From Thermoprotei archaeon (GTDB lineage: Archaea; Thermoproteota; Thermoprotei; Thermofilales; B20-G17): a stretch of DNA of 48,010 nt. The stretch spans positions 1 to 48,010 of the forward strand of contig QMRH01000008.1 of NCBI GenBank assembly GCA_003650675.1, in the 5' to 3' direction. The notes under the pieces are model-generated. The model had not been told where the DNA came from. It saw only the letters and a list, made by a program, of their open reading frames with translations, and did not search any database. Below are positions 15,785 through 25,642 of this stretch, piece by piece. How positions within the stretch are numbered: the first letter of the stretch is position 1; every line of letters begins with the position of its first letter. A program made the translations under genes and the position numbers.

Positions 15785-17722
15785 TTAAGGAAGGCGTCTC
15801 AGGTTTACGAAGGTAGTGTTTAATGTGGATCCACCTAATTCATCTATCTCATCACTGGTTAACACATTTATTCTTTTCCCATCTAAAGTTTTACATGACC
15901 TGTAGGTAAAGACGACCCCTGGTGGGACTTTATCGCTTTTCCTGGCTACTAGTTTCACACTGGCTTTATCGTTATAGACCTTGACTACTTCTCCATCTCG
16001 GACTCCTAATGAATCTAAGTCAATGCCATTCACTAGAATTTCAGGTGGAACAGGACCGTAGACGTCTTCAAACTGGGTGTGGGTATAAAGTATGTGAGCT
16101 GACGAAACTAGTATGAAGGGATATTCCCGTGGGGGATTTATTTCTATGGGTCTCGGCAACGGACTAACCCCTATTTTTTCAGCGAGTCTGCTCACAAACT
16201 CTATCTTCCCGGTGGGTGTCTGGTATTCATCTATCCTCCTATATCTCAATTTAACTACACCCTTGTTTACGAGTTCTCTAACTATCGGGGGAGAAACGGC
16301 TTTCTCTAGCGCTTTCCAGGGATCCTCGTAAATACGTGGCTCTTTTAATTCAAGCCTCCTGGCTATGAGTTGCACTACTTCAAGTTCCGTCTTCTCTTCT
16401 CCTCTCGGCTTTAAAACGGCTTTCGAGTAGCCCATATAGTTATGCCAGTAGCTGAAAACCACGTCATCCTTTTCGAGGTAGGTTGGCGCTGGCAGTACTA
16501 TGTCCGCACAAAGAGAAGTGTCAGTCCAATGGGTTTCGTGAACTACAACGAATACGTCATCCCTTAAAAGACCCCTTTTCACTTTTTGGCTTGACGGGTG
16601 GGTAGCAACAGGGTTTGTCAGGTAAATGTAAACGAACTTGAATTCACCTTTTTCAAGGTACTCTCCAACTTTAGACTGGGGTATTATTCTACTGGGTTCC
16701 CCTAAATCTCTTCCAGAAAGGTAGTCAAAATCCACCATAAGACCACTGCTGTTGCTGTAGTAGAAGCCTCTATGCAAGCCTATGAGGGCTGGGAGAAGAG
16801 ATATAGCTCTAACGGTTTCACCACCTCCTATCCTACGTTGAAGCCCGTATCCTATGTAAATTATACTGGGTTTTTCACGGGCATAAAGCTCAGCGAATTC
16901 GACTATTTCATCCTCCTTTAGGCCTGTTTTCTCTGAAACGTACTTTAAATTGTATTTGGCCACCTTTTCCTTAAATTCCTCGAAGCCATAGGTATGTTCT
17001 TTCAGGAACCTCTCATCACATAGCTGATTCTCTATAATGTAGTTGGCTATTCCGAGGGCAAGGTATACATCGCTTCCGAATTTCACTCTCAGCCACATGT
17101 CCGAAGCCTTTGCTGTCTCCGTTTTTAAAGCGTCTATGGTTACGATCCTGAGAAGACCCTTTCTTTGTAGGTCCCGGGCAATGGCGAAGCCATGAAGGTT
17201 TGTTACTGCAGCATTAAACCCCCAGTATACGAGTAGTCGTGTTTTCTCCAGGTCCTCTGGGAGTCTACCATAATCTGAGCCGTAATGTAAAGTTATCCCC
17301 ATGGAGCCAGAGCGGTCGCAAATGGAGTAGTCTATGCGCGCCACTCTTAAAAAATACCATAACCTTTGGGGTAAAAGGCGTGTAAACACACCCCTGTTAC
17401 CGGCATAGTCTAAGAGGAGGATTGAGGATGGGCCATGGGTTGCGAGGATTTCTTTAAGCTTTTCGGCGATCATCGATATAGCCTGTTTCCACGTGGTTCT
17501 GGCAAAAGTGCCTTCACTTTTGTTGAGAGCTCTATGTGGAAGGAGGACGCGGCTCCCTGAAAAAGATCTTTTGACGTCGGCCAGAGCCCTCGGACATGTA
17601 ACTCCCCTTGTTACAGGGCTCTCCTTGAATCCACGTATCCTAACTTTATTCCCGCTACCGGTCACCTCTAGGAAACATGTGTCATAGCAATCCCTGGGGC
17701 AAATTACTATTCTTTTCTCCAA
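15785..17722 (-). CDS. Molybdopterin oxidoreductase (DMSO reductase superfamily)
   Basis: 645 residues. N-terminal 4Fe-4S motif with C8, C12, C16 and C43 (CPRDCYDTC ... VTCPR), then the catalytic domain that binds bis-molybdopterin guanine dinucleotide, then the C-terminal cap (TPTGKIEF, then ILYTHTQFEDVYG, then VYNDKASVKLVA). The residue at the expected metal-ligand site is in the block SIC135-D-R-S-G-S; Cys135 or Ser138 could bind Mo or W. There is no twin-arginine signal, so it is probably cytoplasmic. No electron-transfer or membrane subunit is adjacent, and the substrate cannot be told. Confidence 0.85.
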   Translation of the reverse strand: MEKRIVICPRDCYDTCFLEVTGSGNKVRIRGFKESPVTRGVTCPRALADVKRSFSGSRVLLPHRALNKSEGTFARTTWKQAISMIAEKLKEILATHGPSSILLLDYAGNRGVFTRLLPQRLWYFLRVARIDYSICDRSGSMGITLHYGSDYGRLPEDLEKTRLLVYWGFNAAVTNLHGFAIARDLQRKGLLRIVTIDALKTETAKASDMWLRVKFGSDVYLALGIANYIIENQLCDERFLKEHTYGFEEFKEKVAKYNLKYVSEKTGLKEDEIVEFAELYAREKPSIIYIGYGLQRRIGGGETVRAISLLPALIGLHRGFYYSNSSGLMVDFDYLSGRDLGEPSRIIPQSKVGEYLEKGEFKFVYIYLTNPVATHPSSQKVKRGLLRDDVFVVVHETHWTDTSLCADIVLPAPTYLEKDDVVFSYWHNYMGYSKAVLKPRGEEKTELEVVQLIARRLELKEPRIYEDPWKALEKAVSPPIVRELVNKGVVKLRYRRIDEYQTPTGKIEFVSRLAEKIGVSPLPRPIEINPPREYPFILVSSAHILYTHTQFEDVYGPVPPEILVNGIDLDSLGVRDGEVVKVYNDKASVKLVARKSDKVPPGVVFTYRSCKTLDGKRINVLTSDEIDELGGSTLNTTFVNLRRLP

Positions 17723-17815
17723 GATCTTTACACCCTCAACTAACCCTAATGATTCTTCGATTTACATAGGATTAAAAATAGAGTGGTGTAAAAATACTTT
17801 AAATAAATAGATTAA

Positions 17816-19465
17816 TTAGAGGTTCTTTGCGTATTCTTTGGCAGCCTCTATAACCTTCTCTACTTCTTCCGCATGTTCGGGTATAGTATCTTCGACAACG
17901 CATAATGCCGGTATAGCCTTCTCCCTTGGGTCGGGTACGAAGAACTTTAAGTGGCCTATTTCATGGACCCCGCTACTACCCCTTCCGGGTGATGGATGGG
18001 ATAAATGATACGTGGTTCTTATGTATTTATGGAAGAACTCTGTATAGTTTTTCGGGAACGGTACATGGTAGAACGGGATTATGGGCATCAGGGCATCGTA
18101 GTAGTATTCACCGAATATTAAGAATTCTCTTCCATACTTTTCTTTAAGTTTAACTACCAATGTTTTCAAACCCTCGTAAAAATCGTACCTGGCGTCGTTG
18201 ACGTAGAAGTGGGGGATGTCGAAGAAGGCTCCGTCAACCCCATACTCGTCCGTTACCTTACAGACGGAGTTGAATAATTGTTCAAGAAACTTGGGATGGC
18301 CAGGGCTGACCGGTATCCATATGTCGTCTCTTTCTCTGTCTGCATCCCAATCAACCCAGTTTGGGGGCACAATGCTCCAACCATATTTATTCTGTATGAT
18401 GGCATCCTCTAGACCGAGCCTCCTTATCCAGCGGAACCCGGCTGCAACCGCACCGTACATAGGCACTACGTGCATGCCAAGTTCATGTGCACCCTCAACT
18501 AGTTTCCTGAATCCTTCTGGGCCGCCTAAATCTGGGTCAGGGTCGTATACAGGGTAGTCATAGTAGTATCTGCCGTTAAAACTGGGTATGAAGACAAGGA
18601 CCCTGTAGCCCTCGATTCTCTCCGCTATCCACTCAAGTATTTCAAGCATTCTTTCAAAGGTGTTGAACACGTAGCCGGTCCAGTGTTTACCATGCATGTT
18701 AACTACAAGTGAAACCTTTTTCATCCATTCGGGTACGTCAGGTCTCTCGTTCCACGGTTTAAGCCCCCATCTTTCTTCCATGAACTTCATTCTTTCCCTA
18801 AAAACATCCATTGGATCCTCGCATTCCCCTATTCGCCAGGGGGGAATCTCAATAGAATTTGTGAACCTAGTTGCTTTTTCCTCGTGATGTAGTTCGATCA
18901 CTGTCCTACCGTCAAGGTCTCTACGGACGGCGAAACGTTTAGGCCGAACTTTATCTTCCATGCTTAACGCATAAAAGTACTTTTTCTCGTCAAGTTGCGT
19001 GATGAAGAGTGGTACTGGTATCCTCTTCGTATAGGTCGTCCACTCTCCAGGATAATTTAATATTACTCCTCGTTCACGGTCATAGTCCTCGAATTCAAAC
19101 CTGCCGTTTAAGATCTTTCCAACCTCAACGCCTTTTATGAGCACAGCTAGGGACTTGATTTTCCATTCTTCAAACCGTAGGTTAAAATCATCCAGCTTAA
19201 GCCCAGGATCGAAGCTAGCTTCAGCGCGTATCTCCATAAAATTGTTCGTGGCTTTTATTTCAGCCTTAAAGGATCCTGGAACTTTCCTTTGTCTACCTGC
19301 ATAGTGGAATCCGCTTGAAACTATCTTTAACACGTCTCCCTCATGTTCTACCGAAGTCTTTTCGGGGTCGATTCCATAGATGTTGTCAAGCGTGAAGACT
19401 CTGAAGGCGAATTCAAGTCCTTTAAACTTGTAGTATTCATCCCTAAAATCGTAGCTTAAATCCAT
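17816..19465 (-). CDS. TIM-barrel glycoside hydrolase-like protein
   Basis: About 549 residues. A beta-rich N-terminal part is followed by a (beta/alpha)8-type half: LSLVVNMHGKHWTGYVFNTF-like strand, EGYRVLVFIPSFNG, ELGMHVVPMYGAVAAGF, VDGAFFDIPHFYVND, EFLIFGEYYYDAL. Asp in FFDIPH and Glu in FGEYYY stand at strand ends and are candidate catalytic acids. It resembles uncharacterised glycosidase families; no signal peptide is seen. The ATG at 19465 was chosen because AAGGTGG lies about 9 nt upstream. A TTG 12 codons earlier is less likely. The gene is not in an obvious sugar operon. Confidence 0.65.
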   Translation of the reverse strand: MDLSYDFRDEYYKFKGLEFAFRVFTLDNIYGIDPEKTSVEHEGDVLKIVSSGFHYAGRQRKVPGSFKAEIKATNNFMEIRAEASFDPGLKLDDFNLRFEEWKIKSLAVLIKGVEVGKILNGRFEFEDYDRERGVILNYPGEWTTYTKRIPVPLFITQLDEKKYFYALSMEDKVRPKRFAVRRDLDGRTVIELHHEEKATRFTNSIEIPPWRIGECEDPMDVFRERMKFMEERWGLKPWNERPDVPEWMKKVSLVVNMHGKHWTGYVFNTFERMLEILEWIAERIEGYRVLVFIPSFNGRYYYDYPVYDPDPDLGGPEGFRKLVEGAHELGMHVVPMYGAVAAGFRWIRRLGLEDAIIQNKYGWSIVPPNWVDWDADRERDDIWIPVSPGHPKFLEQLFNSVCKVTDEYGVDGAFFDIPHFYVNDARYDFYEGLKTLVVKLKEKYGREFLIFGEYYYDALMPIIPFYHVPFPKNYTEFFHKYIRTTYHLSHPSPGRGSSGVHEIGHLKFFVPDPREKAIPALCVVEDTIPEHAEEVEKVIEAAKEYAKNL

Positions 19466-19591
19466 CAATAAAACCACCTTAACAGGTAGAGATGAGTCCA
19501 ATACCTTAATATAGTTTCCAGTAAGGGTTTTATAGCCACATTACAGGGTAACTTAAAGGCCGCTGGTATTGTTTCGGTAAGCTTATAAAAT

Positions 19592-20262
19592 TCAGGTGAA
19601 ACAGTTTACTATAGCCTCTAAGGCATGTTTTAAATCGTTTACAACGGCATCTGCTTGTTCGCACTCTAAATATTTCCTGCTTCTATCCAATAATACAGCT
19701 TTTATGCCTAGCTTCTTAGGTAATAATACATCTAGATACACGTTATCGCCGATCATAACCGCCCTCCCAGGTTTAACATCCAGAATCTCCAGAACCCGCT
19801 TGTATATTCTAGGATTTGATTTGTCGCATCCGGCTTCAAACCCGGTCATGATGAAGTCAAAGTATTTTTTAATTGGATTAATTGCCTCTTTAAACTGAAG
19901 TAAGCTATGGTAGTAGCTATAGCTGTTTTAAAGCCATGTTGTTTTGCATAAACTACAGCTTCAGCCGCATCAGAATATAGTCGGTAGGGTCTGTCTTGGA
20001 GAAGCTTAACTATCGAATTTAAAGTTTCCTTATCAACCTTAACATTAAGCCTCCAGAAAATACGTAAAAAATAGGAGTTCCAGCTCTTATATCCATACCT
20101 TGGATAATCGATCATCGAAACGAAAAAACATGCCGCCTTAAGTTGTTGTGGAGAAACCTCGTAACCTCTACTAAAAAGGTATTCTGAAATCTCGATATCG
20201 CTGACAGGGTTGTCTACATAAGCTAAGGTTCCATGCAGGTCAAATAAAACAGCTTCAACCAT
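19592..20262 (-). pseudogene. HAD-superfamily phosphatase with one frameshift
   Basis: The N-terminal half (20262 down to about 19890) has HAD motif I, FDLHGTLAY, and motif II, AIATTIAYF. The C-terminal half (about 19895 to 19592) has the motif III Lys region (KSNPRIYKRVLE) and motif IV GDNVYLDVLLPKKLGI. The halves are in different frames. Inserting one T in the run read as GTTTAAAG near 19895 restores a continuous FKEAINPIKKYFDF link. All catalytic motifs are present, so this is either a very recent lesion or a read error. The ATG at 20262 is about 22 nt from a TTTATATA box, suiting a leaderless mRNA. Confidence 0.75.
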
Positions 20263-20389
20263 GAGCATTCCTATGCAATTTATATAAATGTAGCATAAAA
20301 CCATAGCCCATGTTATTACGCGTAAAACTTAAAATAGACACCTTGATTATAAACAATTCAACAGTTAACTTATGTCCTCATCTTCCTTA

Positions 20390-21799
20390 TTATCCGGTCA
20401 CCTTTTCATGTGACACGACTTCCAGCTTGTAGCTCCACTTATCGTAGTAGAGGTTGCCTTTGCTGTACTCGACTTCTCCCCTCTGGTTGTCGACGGTGTC
20501 GGATCTATAGTAACGTTTAGGTGGGTGAAAATCCGATGAAATATCTGTGTTGCATATAAGTCTGAAATGGTCGATGTTCCCAAAATAGAATCTATGGTAT
20601 TTCTCGTTGTTTTTCATAGCTCCGCCGAATGAGGGATCCACATAGAGCCATCCATAAGGTTCAATGTAGAACTGTGCCCAGTCGTGCATTCCAGGTTTAA
20701 TTGGATTGAGATACCATCCGGACTGCCATCTGGCGGGGACCCCGCTTATCCTGCACAAGGTTATGAAGAGAAGCGCTTGAAAACCACAGTCCCCCCTAAG
20801 GTTTCTTGCAACATATTCGCTGATGCATTCAAATGTAGAGTACTCTCTAACTAAAGCATACCGGACATTATATGTTATCCACTTGTAGATACGCCATGCC
20901 TTAAAGTATGGGTTAGTCTCCCCCTTCACTATCTCATCCGCCAGTTTTCTAAGATAGGGTGTAAACGCTATGTGGGGTAACTCCTCGGATGTATATTTAT
21001 CATAAAAATCGTTTTTCTCGTACGGGGTAACTTTATCCGGGTTTATATCCCTATAAAACGCGTAGACAGTGTACTCGTACTCGGCTCTAAATACAAGCTC
21101 CTCATCCTCCTTAGCCTCGGCCTCAAAATATATGGTTCTCTGCGGACTTTCTTCCGGAGCCACTATAAATGGTTTGGGGTTGGCTGATACCAGCTTAACC
21201 TCGGGTTGGATATAGTCTTTCTTCGGAAAAGGCATCCATACTCTAACTATCTCCCCCTCCGGAACCATACCAGGCTTTACTTTGATTTCAAAAACTACCC
21301 TATTTTTTACGGGTTCAAGTAGGGATAAACCCGTCTTCTCAGCCTTCATGACAACCTCGTCAATGTGTTTATGAAGCAACTCACGGGACTTCACTACGGT
21401 CTCATCGACTTTCTTAATCCTTCTTTTTGAAGCCTCCTTGCAGTCCCTGAAAAGATTCGGTATGAAATTTGCAAAGAACTTCTCCTCTCCATCAATTATT
21501 TTCCTCTCTATGAATCCATTCTTAATCCATTTCTCAAAATCCTCTTGAGATAGATCTGGAATGTGGTCTTTCAATAAATTGAAGGCTTTTTCCCTATTAA
21601 ATGGATAATCCCTCTTTATCCTTTCAATTCTCTCCAGCTCCCATTCAAGCCTCTCTTTAAGCAGGCTAGGCAGCCTTTCTGACCGGGTATTAAGTATCCT
21701 TCTTATAGCTTCACCCGCCTCCTTAAATTCACCTCGAGCCTCCAGAAACATTACCTCTTCAGGGAGTCCAGCCACCAGAAACTCCATTTTACTAGACAT
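20390..21799 (-). CDS. Transglutaminase-like cysteine protease domain protein
   Basis: 469 residues. The catalytic triad of the transglutaminase-like fold is clear: Cys338 in RGDCGFQALLF, His372 in GMHDWAQFY and Asp388 in YVDPSFGG. The first half is helical (about 1-150), then comes a beta-rich region (about 160-260). No signal peptide, so it is probably cytoplasmic. Archaeal members are mostly of unknown role, acting as proteases or deglycosylating enzymes. ATG 21799 is exactly 26 nt from a TATA box, arguing for a leaderless transcript. Confidence 0.8.
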   Translation of the reverse strand: MSSKMEFLVAGLPEEVMFLEARGEFKEAGEAIRRILNTRSERLPSLLKERLEWELERIERIKRDYPFNREKAFNLLKDHIPDLSQEDFEKWIKNGFIERKIIDGEEKFFANFIPNLFRDCKEASKRRIKKVDETVVKSRELLHKHIDEVVMKAEKTGLSLLEPVKNRVVFEIKVKPGMVPEGEIVRVWMPFPKKDYIQPEVKLVSANPKPFIVAPEESPQRTIYFEAEAKEDEELVFRAEYEYTVYAFYRDINPDKVTPYEKNDFYDKYTSEELPHIAFTPYLRKLADEIVKGETNPYFKAWRIYKWITYNVRYALVREYSTFECISEYVARNLRGDCGFQALLFITLCRISGVPARWQSGWYLNPIKPGMHDWAQFYIEPYGWLYVDPSFGGAMKNNEKYHRFYFGNIDHFRLICNTDISSDFHPPKRYYRSDTVDNQRGEVEYSKGNLYYDKWSYKLEVVSHEKVTG

Positions 21800-21821
21800 G
21801 ATTTTAGAAAAAGTATTCCTC

Positions 21822-21829
21822 TATAAAAT
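21822..21829 (-). promoter_or_regulatory. TATA box of the transglutaminase-like gene
   Basis: ATTTTATA on the minus strand, centred 26 nt before the ATG at 21799. It implies initiation at the start codon itself. Confidence 0.55.
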
Positions 21830-21890
21830 TTTTAGCCTTCACCACACTTCCAAACACCCGAACAACCATGCTACCATCCCCTTAAATCAA

Positions 21891-22110
21891 ATGACGTTTC
21901 TGCTCACTGAGGAAAATTCAGCGATGTTCACACTATAAAAATAAGGTATACCAAAGATCTATCAGGTATCTGTTGGATAGACGACGTTCAACCATCCAAC
22001 GAAACCCAGAAACCATCTTGGAAAACTGGTACAATCAGCAAGGCCCAAGACTGGAAAGATTAGAGAACTGCCTCCTCCGCCTGAAGGGCCTAGAGGAATT
22101 TGCCATTAAA
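21891..22110 (+). repeat. Copy 1 of a 0.22 kb direct repeat (recombinase 5' end)
   Basis: Closely similar base by base to 26429-26646, on the same strand, including the upstream element AAAATTCAGCGA, the TATA box ACTATAAAAA and the beginning of a tyrosine recombinase gene. The segment AAGATTAGAGAACTGCCTCC is identical in both. Similarity ends abruptly at 22110, after the block GAATTTGCCATTAAA. Confidence 0.8.
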
Positions 22111-22116
22111 TGCTAG
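21973..22116 (+). pseudogene. Remnant of a tyrosine recombinase, first ~45 codons
   Basis: From TTG 21973 the translation MDRRRSTIQRNPETILENWY matches the beginning of the recombinase at 26511. A deleted base in the middle and an extra base later throw the central part out of frame (the homologous DNA reads RELPPPPEG in the other copy) and bring it back for EEFAIK before a stop at 22114. Only the N-terminus of the core-binding domain is left. Confidence 0.75.
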
Positions 22117-22135
22117 TAACTTAATATTATTTTGA

Positions 22136-22474
22136 TCATTTTCGCGATTTAACTATATGGTCTACTATGGTCAAAAATTTCTGAGCTATACTAATGCTCT
22201 TCTTGGCGTTTTCTTCATCGCTTGTTAAGCCTTCATGTACTATAGAGCTCCGTAGATCATAGAGTTCGGCAATGTCTTTCATGATCTTTCTTAGCTCTTC
22301 AGCGACTACATCAAGACCTAAGTCTATGAGTAGAGGAAACAGGAATTTGCCTATTTTTCCGGTTAGCCCCTGTAGGTATTTCTGAAAGATCTGTGAGCCT
22401 AATTGAAGGCCTTCCTTAGTAAGCTTATAATATCTGACATTAGCAACTTCCCCATAACTGGCTGTTTCACTCAT
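22136..22474 (-). CDS. HEPN-like protein with R-x4-H motif
   Basis: 112 residues. It begins with a piece of a winged helix (VRYYKLTKEGLQLGSQIF) and ends in a helical segment with LYDLRSSIVHEGL, the R-x4-H signature of ApeA-like HEPN RNases, followed by AKKSISIAQKFLTIVD. The N-terminal DNA-binding part looks incomplete, so the gene may be 5'-truncated next to the recombinase remnant. HEPN proteins in such islands act in defence or as toxins; that role is inferred here. Confidence 0.5.
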   Translation of the reverse strand: MSETASYGEVANVRYYKLTKEGLQLGSQIFQKYLQGLTGKIGKFLFPLLIDLGLDVVAEELRKIMKDIAELYDLRSSIVHEGLTSDEENAKKSISIAQKFLTIVDHIVKSRK

Positions 22475-22958
22475 ACCACTAGGAATGAGATCTATTCACG
22501 CAACAACTTCACTATTCAATCTTCAACCTCAAAAAGAGTTCTAGTAGGATAAAGCCATTGTGAATTCCTGACACTCCTTTTATAAGGTAATTTTATAGCA
22601 CGTAAAGTGTTTGGATATTTCCTTTTCACGTTTAGGTACCTCTTCAAATACTTAATCTTATGACGGTAATTTCACTTAGAATTTATCGTTAGGATTTAAG
22701 CGAATGATACTAGTCTTTAAATCACAACCGCTAGTACTAAGGTTAGAAGTTTAAGATAAGCCCATAAGACACTGGTAATGGAGCATGAGGGTCTCTAATT
22801 CTTTCAAGTATATACATGGTATCAGGTATCCCCCGCCCATAAAATCACAGAGGAAAAATGGAAACATTCTAAAAGAGGTGTCAAAGTGGAACTAAGCAAT
22901 TATATTTTACAAAATAATAACATTTACAAGCTAACATATTATGGATATGTGATTACCT
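22475..22958. other. Gene-free stretch
   Basis: AT-rich, with stops in all frames. No tRNA, repeat or recognisable gene fragment was seen. It separates the HEPN-like gene from the unknown AT-rich gene and probably contains the promoters of one or both. Confidence 0.4.
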
Positions 22959-23603
22959 ATGTATAAGAGAGGCGATATTTTATTAATGAGATTGCTAAGG
23001 AAGTATTTAAATCCCTTAAAATCCATGCACACTGATGAATACCTTGAATTAGCTAGGTTGTTACTCGATTTTTATAGAACTAGAGAGGGTGATTTTTCCA
23101 AATATCTGAGAGACTTTCTTGACCTTTCTGCTGAAACAATAATCGAAGATATTTTGTCGGAGATTAAACAAGAAGGTATCAAAAAGGTGTTAAAGTATAT
23201 CAAAATAGATATAGAGACCCTGTTTAAATTCCAAAGAAAAGGTTTACAAATCTTAGGCTTAGAAACTTCTGCCTTGGCACTTTCAGCGAGGGATATAATA
23301 CCTTTTGAGTTAGCAATGGTATTCGCTTCCATCCTTAAGTTACTATTCATAATTATACCAAAGGTTCCTGAATACTTTGCTAAAAGGTCTATACGGAAAA
23401 TGACAGTTGAGATAGAGACCCTATCAAAAAAGGTTGAAGAAGAATTAACTCCAATACTTAGAAGGATTATTAGAAAGTCGTGTATGAGGGTCTTAGAAAA
23501 AATATATGAAGTCGAAATATATGGAAATACTCCAGAGGTATTAGCATTAGCTCGAGAACTACAAAAAATAAGAAAAAATGTTTTCTATGAAGAAATTAGT
23601 TAA
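22959..23603 (+). CDS. Hypothetical helical protein
   Basis: 214 residues, not recognised. Strongly helical and charged. One hydrophobic stretch, FELAMVFASILKLLFIIIP (about 118-136), could be a membrane span or a membrane-active helix. It is flanked by helices rich in Lys/Glu, including EIETLSKKVEEELTPILRRI, which has coiled-coil character. Codon use is AT-rich, unlike the housekeeping genes of the window, in keeping with an acquired island gene. The start is uncertain between Met1 and Met10. Its 3' end overlaps by 8 nt a decayed Zn-ribbon gene on the other strand. Confidence 0.5.
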   Translation: MYKRGDILLMRLLRKYLNPLKSMHTDEYLELARLLLDFYRTREGDFSKYLRDFLDLSAETIIEDILSEIKQEGIKKVLKYIKIDIETLFKFQRKGLQILGLETSALALSARDIIPFELAMVFASILKLLFIIIPKVPEYFAKRSIRKMTVEIETLSKKVEEELTPILRRIIRKSCMRVLEKIYEVEIYGNTPEVLALARELQKIRKNVFYEEIS

Positions 23604-23909
23604 CAGTTTTGAATTTAAATATAAACTCCTTAGACTCTTTACTCTGATTTTTCTTCCTACGTTTACCTCTACCTCGCTCCCATTTCATTCCTTCTTTAAC
23701 CCCATCTTTTCCTGAAATTTTATCGATCGAGCCTAAATTGAGAAAGGCATTAATCTTCCTCTATAATTGTCCATAAAGATGAAAGTGTGGTAGCTATCAT
23801 TAGTAATTCTTAAATCATTAACGTTAAAACCACATTCTAGACAAATATATTCAAATGTTTCTTAGTTAAAGATACAGTTTACATTACAATTTGGGCACTT
23901 AATAGTCAT
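23596..23909 (-). pseudogene. Decayed Zn-ribbon protein gene
   Basis: From ATG 23909 the translation is MTIKCPNCNVNCIFN, then an in-frame TAA, then FEYICLECGFNVNDLRI. Two CPxC/CxxC pairs form a zinc ribbon. A frameshift near 23740 leads to a Lys/Arg-rich tail (KWERGRGKRRKKNQSKES) ending at 23596. The stop and the shift make it a pseudogene of an unidentified small Zn-ribbon protein, perhaps from a mobile element. Confidence 0.5.
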
Positions 23910-24022
23910 ACTTAATGCCCAATAAGGTTGGGAAAGGTTTTAAAGGAGTAAAAGGCATAACCAAGAGGTAATTGCAGGAAAGTAGATAAAACAAACTTGA
24001 AGAAAGATTAATGAATTAGAAG

Positions 24023-24150
24023 ATTTCTAATTCAATTGATGTCAATATTTCTTCCTTATTAATATCAAGCCTGATGTTAGTAGCATCTCCTACTTTATGA
24101 GCTATTTCATTTAGGTTCCAAGTTCTGACACCATTATTCATCTATTGAAC
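24023..24150 (-). pseudogene. Short remnant related to the 27.3 kb remnant
   Basis: Minus-strand reading contains TWNLNEIAHKVGDAT followed by INKEEILTSIELEIF. The same block appears as AWSLNKIARRVGDVL on the minus strand at about 27338-27420. The shared W-x-L-x-x-I-A-x-x-V-G-D core shows that the two are paralogous scraps of one unknown gene family. In the rest of the gene-free region 23910-24705 nothing else was recognised. Confidence 0.4.
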
Positions 24151-24705
24151 ATATTCCACGAACCAAAGTATGGGAAAATAGGTATTAAAAAGGTGTTGGA
24201 TAACTATTCGACTAATTCATCTTAACTATGTTATATACATTTTACTCAACAATTCACTCACATACTTAGCTAATAGACTTCTATAACTTATCTAACTTAT
24301 CTTTCTCTTTATACCTTATATACACATGTATTTGGAATATCCAACGAGAATTTATTTGGCTATTTCATCACCACGCTCTCTCTTCCTCTAGATCCCGACG
24401 AGAATAATGAGGCAGTAACGTATTTATTGATAATACAAAAGGTAGCTACGGAGAGAGGGATCTAATACCACAGAAACGTGCTTAAAGCCTTGTGCTTAAT
24501 AGGTTTTAACCGCTCCTATTTGTGAGGTGCTTTAATGATGTTGAGAGAGCGTCGACGATGATCGGCGAAAGTGTGTGGTCTTAGAATATTAAATTGAAGT
24601 GGATATAGGGCAAGATAATAACAGTACAGGGTATATATTATATGTATCTATGTACAGTAAACTTTAATAGCATAATTACTTCATACCTTATTTAGGGGTT
24701 ACTGT

Positions 24706-24978
24706 ATGGAAAATAAGATTAAAACTAGTATCATGATTGACCGTGAGCTCTGGAAGGAATTTAAATCTAAAGTCGGAAGCGAGAAAGGATTGAGGGGTCT
24801 CAGCCGAGCTGTTGAAGAGGCTATTGAAGATGAGATCAGCGATATCCTAGTCATCAGAGCTTTAGGGAAGCTATTAAAACATGTGAGAGAGATACCGCTA
24901 GTAATCTCCCCTGTTAGGCCTAAAGTAGTTACGGATGCGGGAAAGACGATCAAAGAGATGAGGGGGTCGAGGTTTTGA
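24706..24978 (+). CDS. VapB-type antitoxin
   Basis: 90 residues. An N-terminal ribbon-helix-helix-like segment (IKTSIMIDRELWKEFKSKVG) is followed by a toxin-binding helical tail. It overlaps the PIN toxin gene by 4 nt (toxin start TTG inside the antitoxin stop). AGGGG lies about 7 nt before the ATG. Antitoxins of this kind bind their own promoter and block the toxin. Confidence 0.75.
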   Translation: MENKIKTSIMIDRELWKEFKSKVGSEKGLRGLSRAVEEAIEDEISDILVIRALGKLLKHVREIPLVISPVRPKVVTDAGKTIKEMRGSRF

Positions 24979-25424
24979 CCATTGTATACTTAGATTCGAG
25001 TGCTGTTGTGAAACGCTACGTACTGGAGCCTGGAAGTGATGTAATTAGTAAAGTATATTGTAAGGCGCTGGATGGCGAGCTCATCCTCTCATTTTCGGTA
25101 TGGAACATTGGTGAGGTCCTCGGGGCTCTCGACAAGTACTATAAGCGAGGATGGCTAAGTATGCAGGATTATGAGAAGGCTAGATACCAATTCATAGGCG
25201 AGACCATAAGGCTATCGAAATTAAAACTATTGAAAATCATACCAGTTAAGACTAGACTACTTATACAAACTTGGCCTATTATCGAAAAGTACCATGTATA
25301 CGAAGCCGATGCACTTCAGATAGTCTCAGCAAAACGCGTAGATGCGAAGAAATTATATACAGGGGACAAGCAAGTGCATAAAATAGCAACCAAAGAAGGA
25401 ATCAGCAGTATATATCTAAGTTAA
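24975..25424 (+). CDS. VapC-type PIN-domain toxin
   Basis: 149 residues, PIN RNase. Acidic residues in order: Asp in VYLDSSAVVKRY, Glu in WNIGEVLGAL, Asp in YEADALQIVSA, and Asp in KLYTGDKQVHK. All four are in the expected places, so the Mg-dependent RNase site looks intact. It starts at TTG 24975, translationally coupled to the antitoxin. Substrates of VapC toxins are usually tRNA or rRNA; the specific one is unknown. Confidence 0.85.
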   Translation: MTIVYLDSSAVVKRYVLEPGSDVISKVYCKALDGELILSFSVWNIGEVLGALDKYYKRGWLSMQDYEKARYQFIGETIRLSKLKLLKIIPVKTRLLIQTWPIIEKYHVYEADALQIVSAKRVDAKKLYTGDKQVHKIATKEGISSIYLS

Positions 25425-25642
25425 GCCTTTAATCACTTCCACTATATAGTAGCTGGATCTTGAGTGCTGACTTACCACCGTTGAGCAGATCTTTACAAAA
25501 TAGTTGTAAAGTATTTAACATCAGACTTTATACAGGAGTAAGCACAGATATTGGATCAACTCCTTGGCAGGAAGCAGACATAAACGTTAATAGGTTTCTC
25601 CTAGAACAATCCTTCTTAAAAAGCTGGATCTCTAAGGAAACG

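Noticed and set aside
24369-24480. Possible hairpin formed by CTCTCTTCCTCTAGATCCC and GAGAGAGGGATCT
   Set aside because: The arms match only in part and the loop is long; not better than chance in AT-rich DNA.
24534-24590. C/D-box-like motifs (ATGATG, GATGA)
   Set aside because: No CTGA D box at the right distance, so a C/D guide RNA is not supported.
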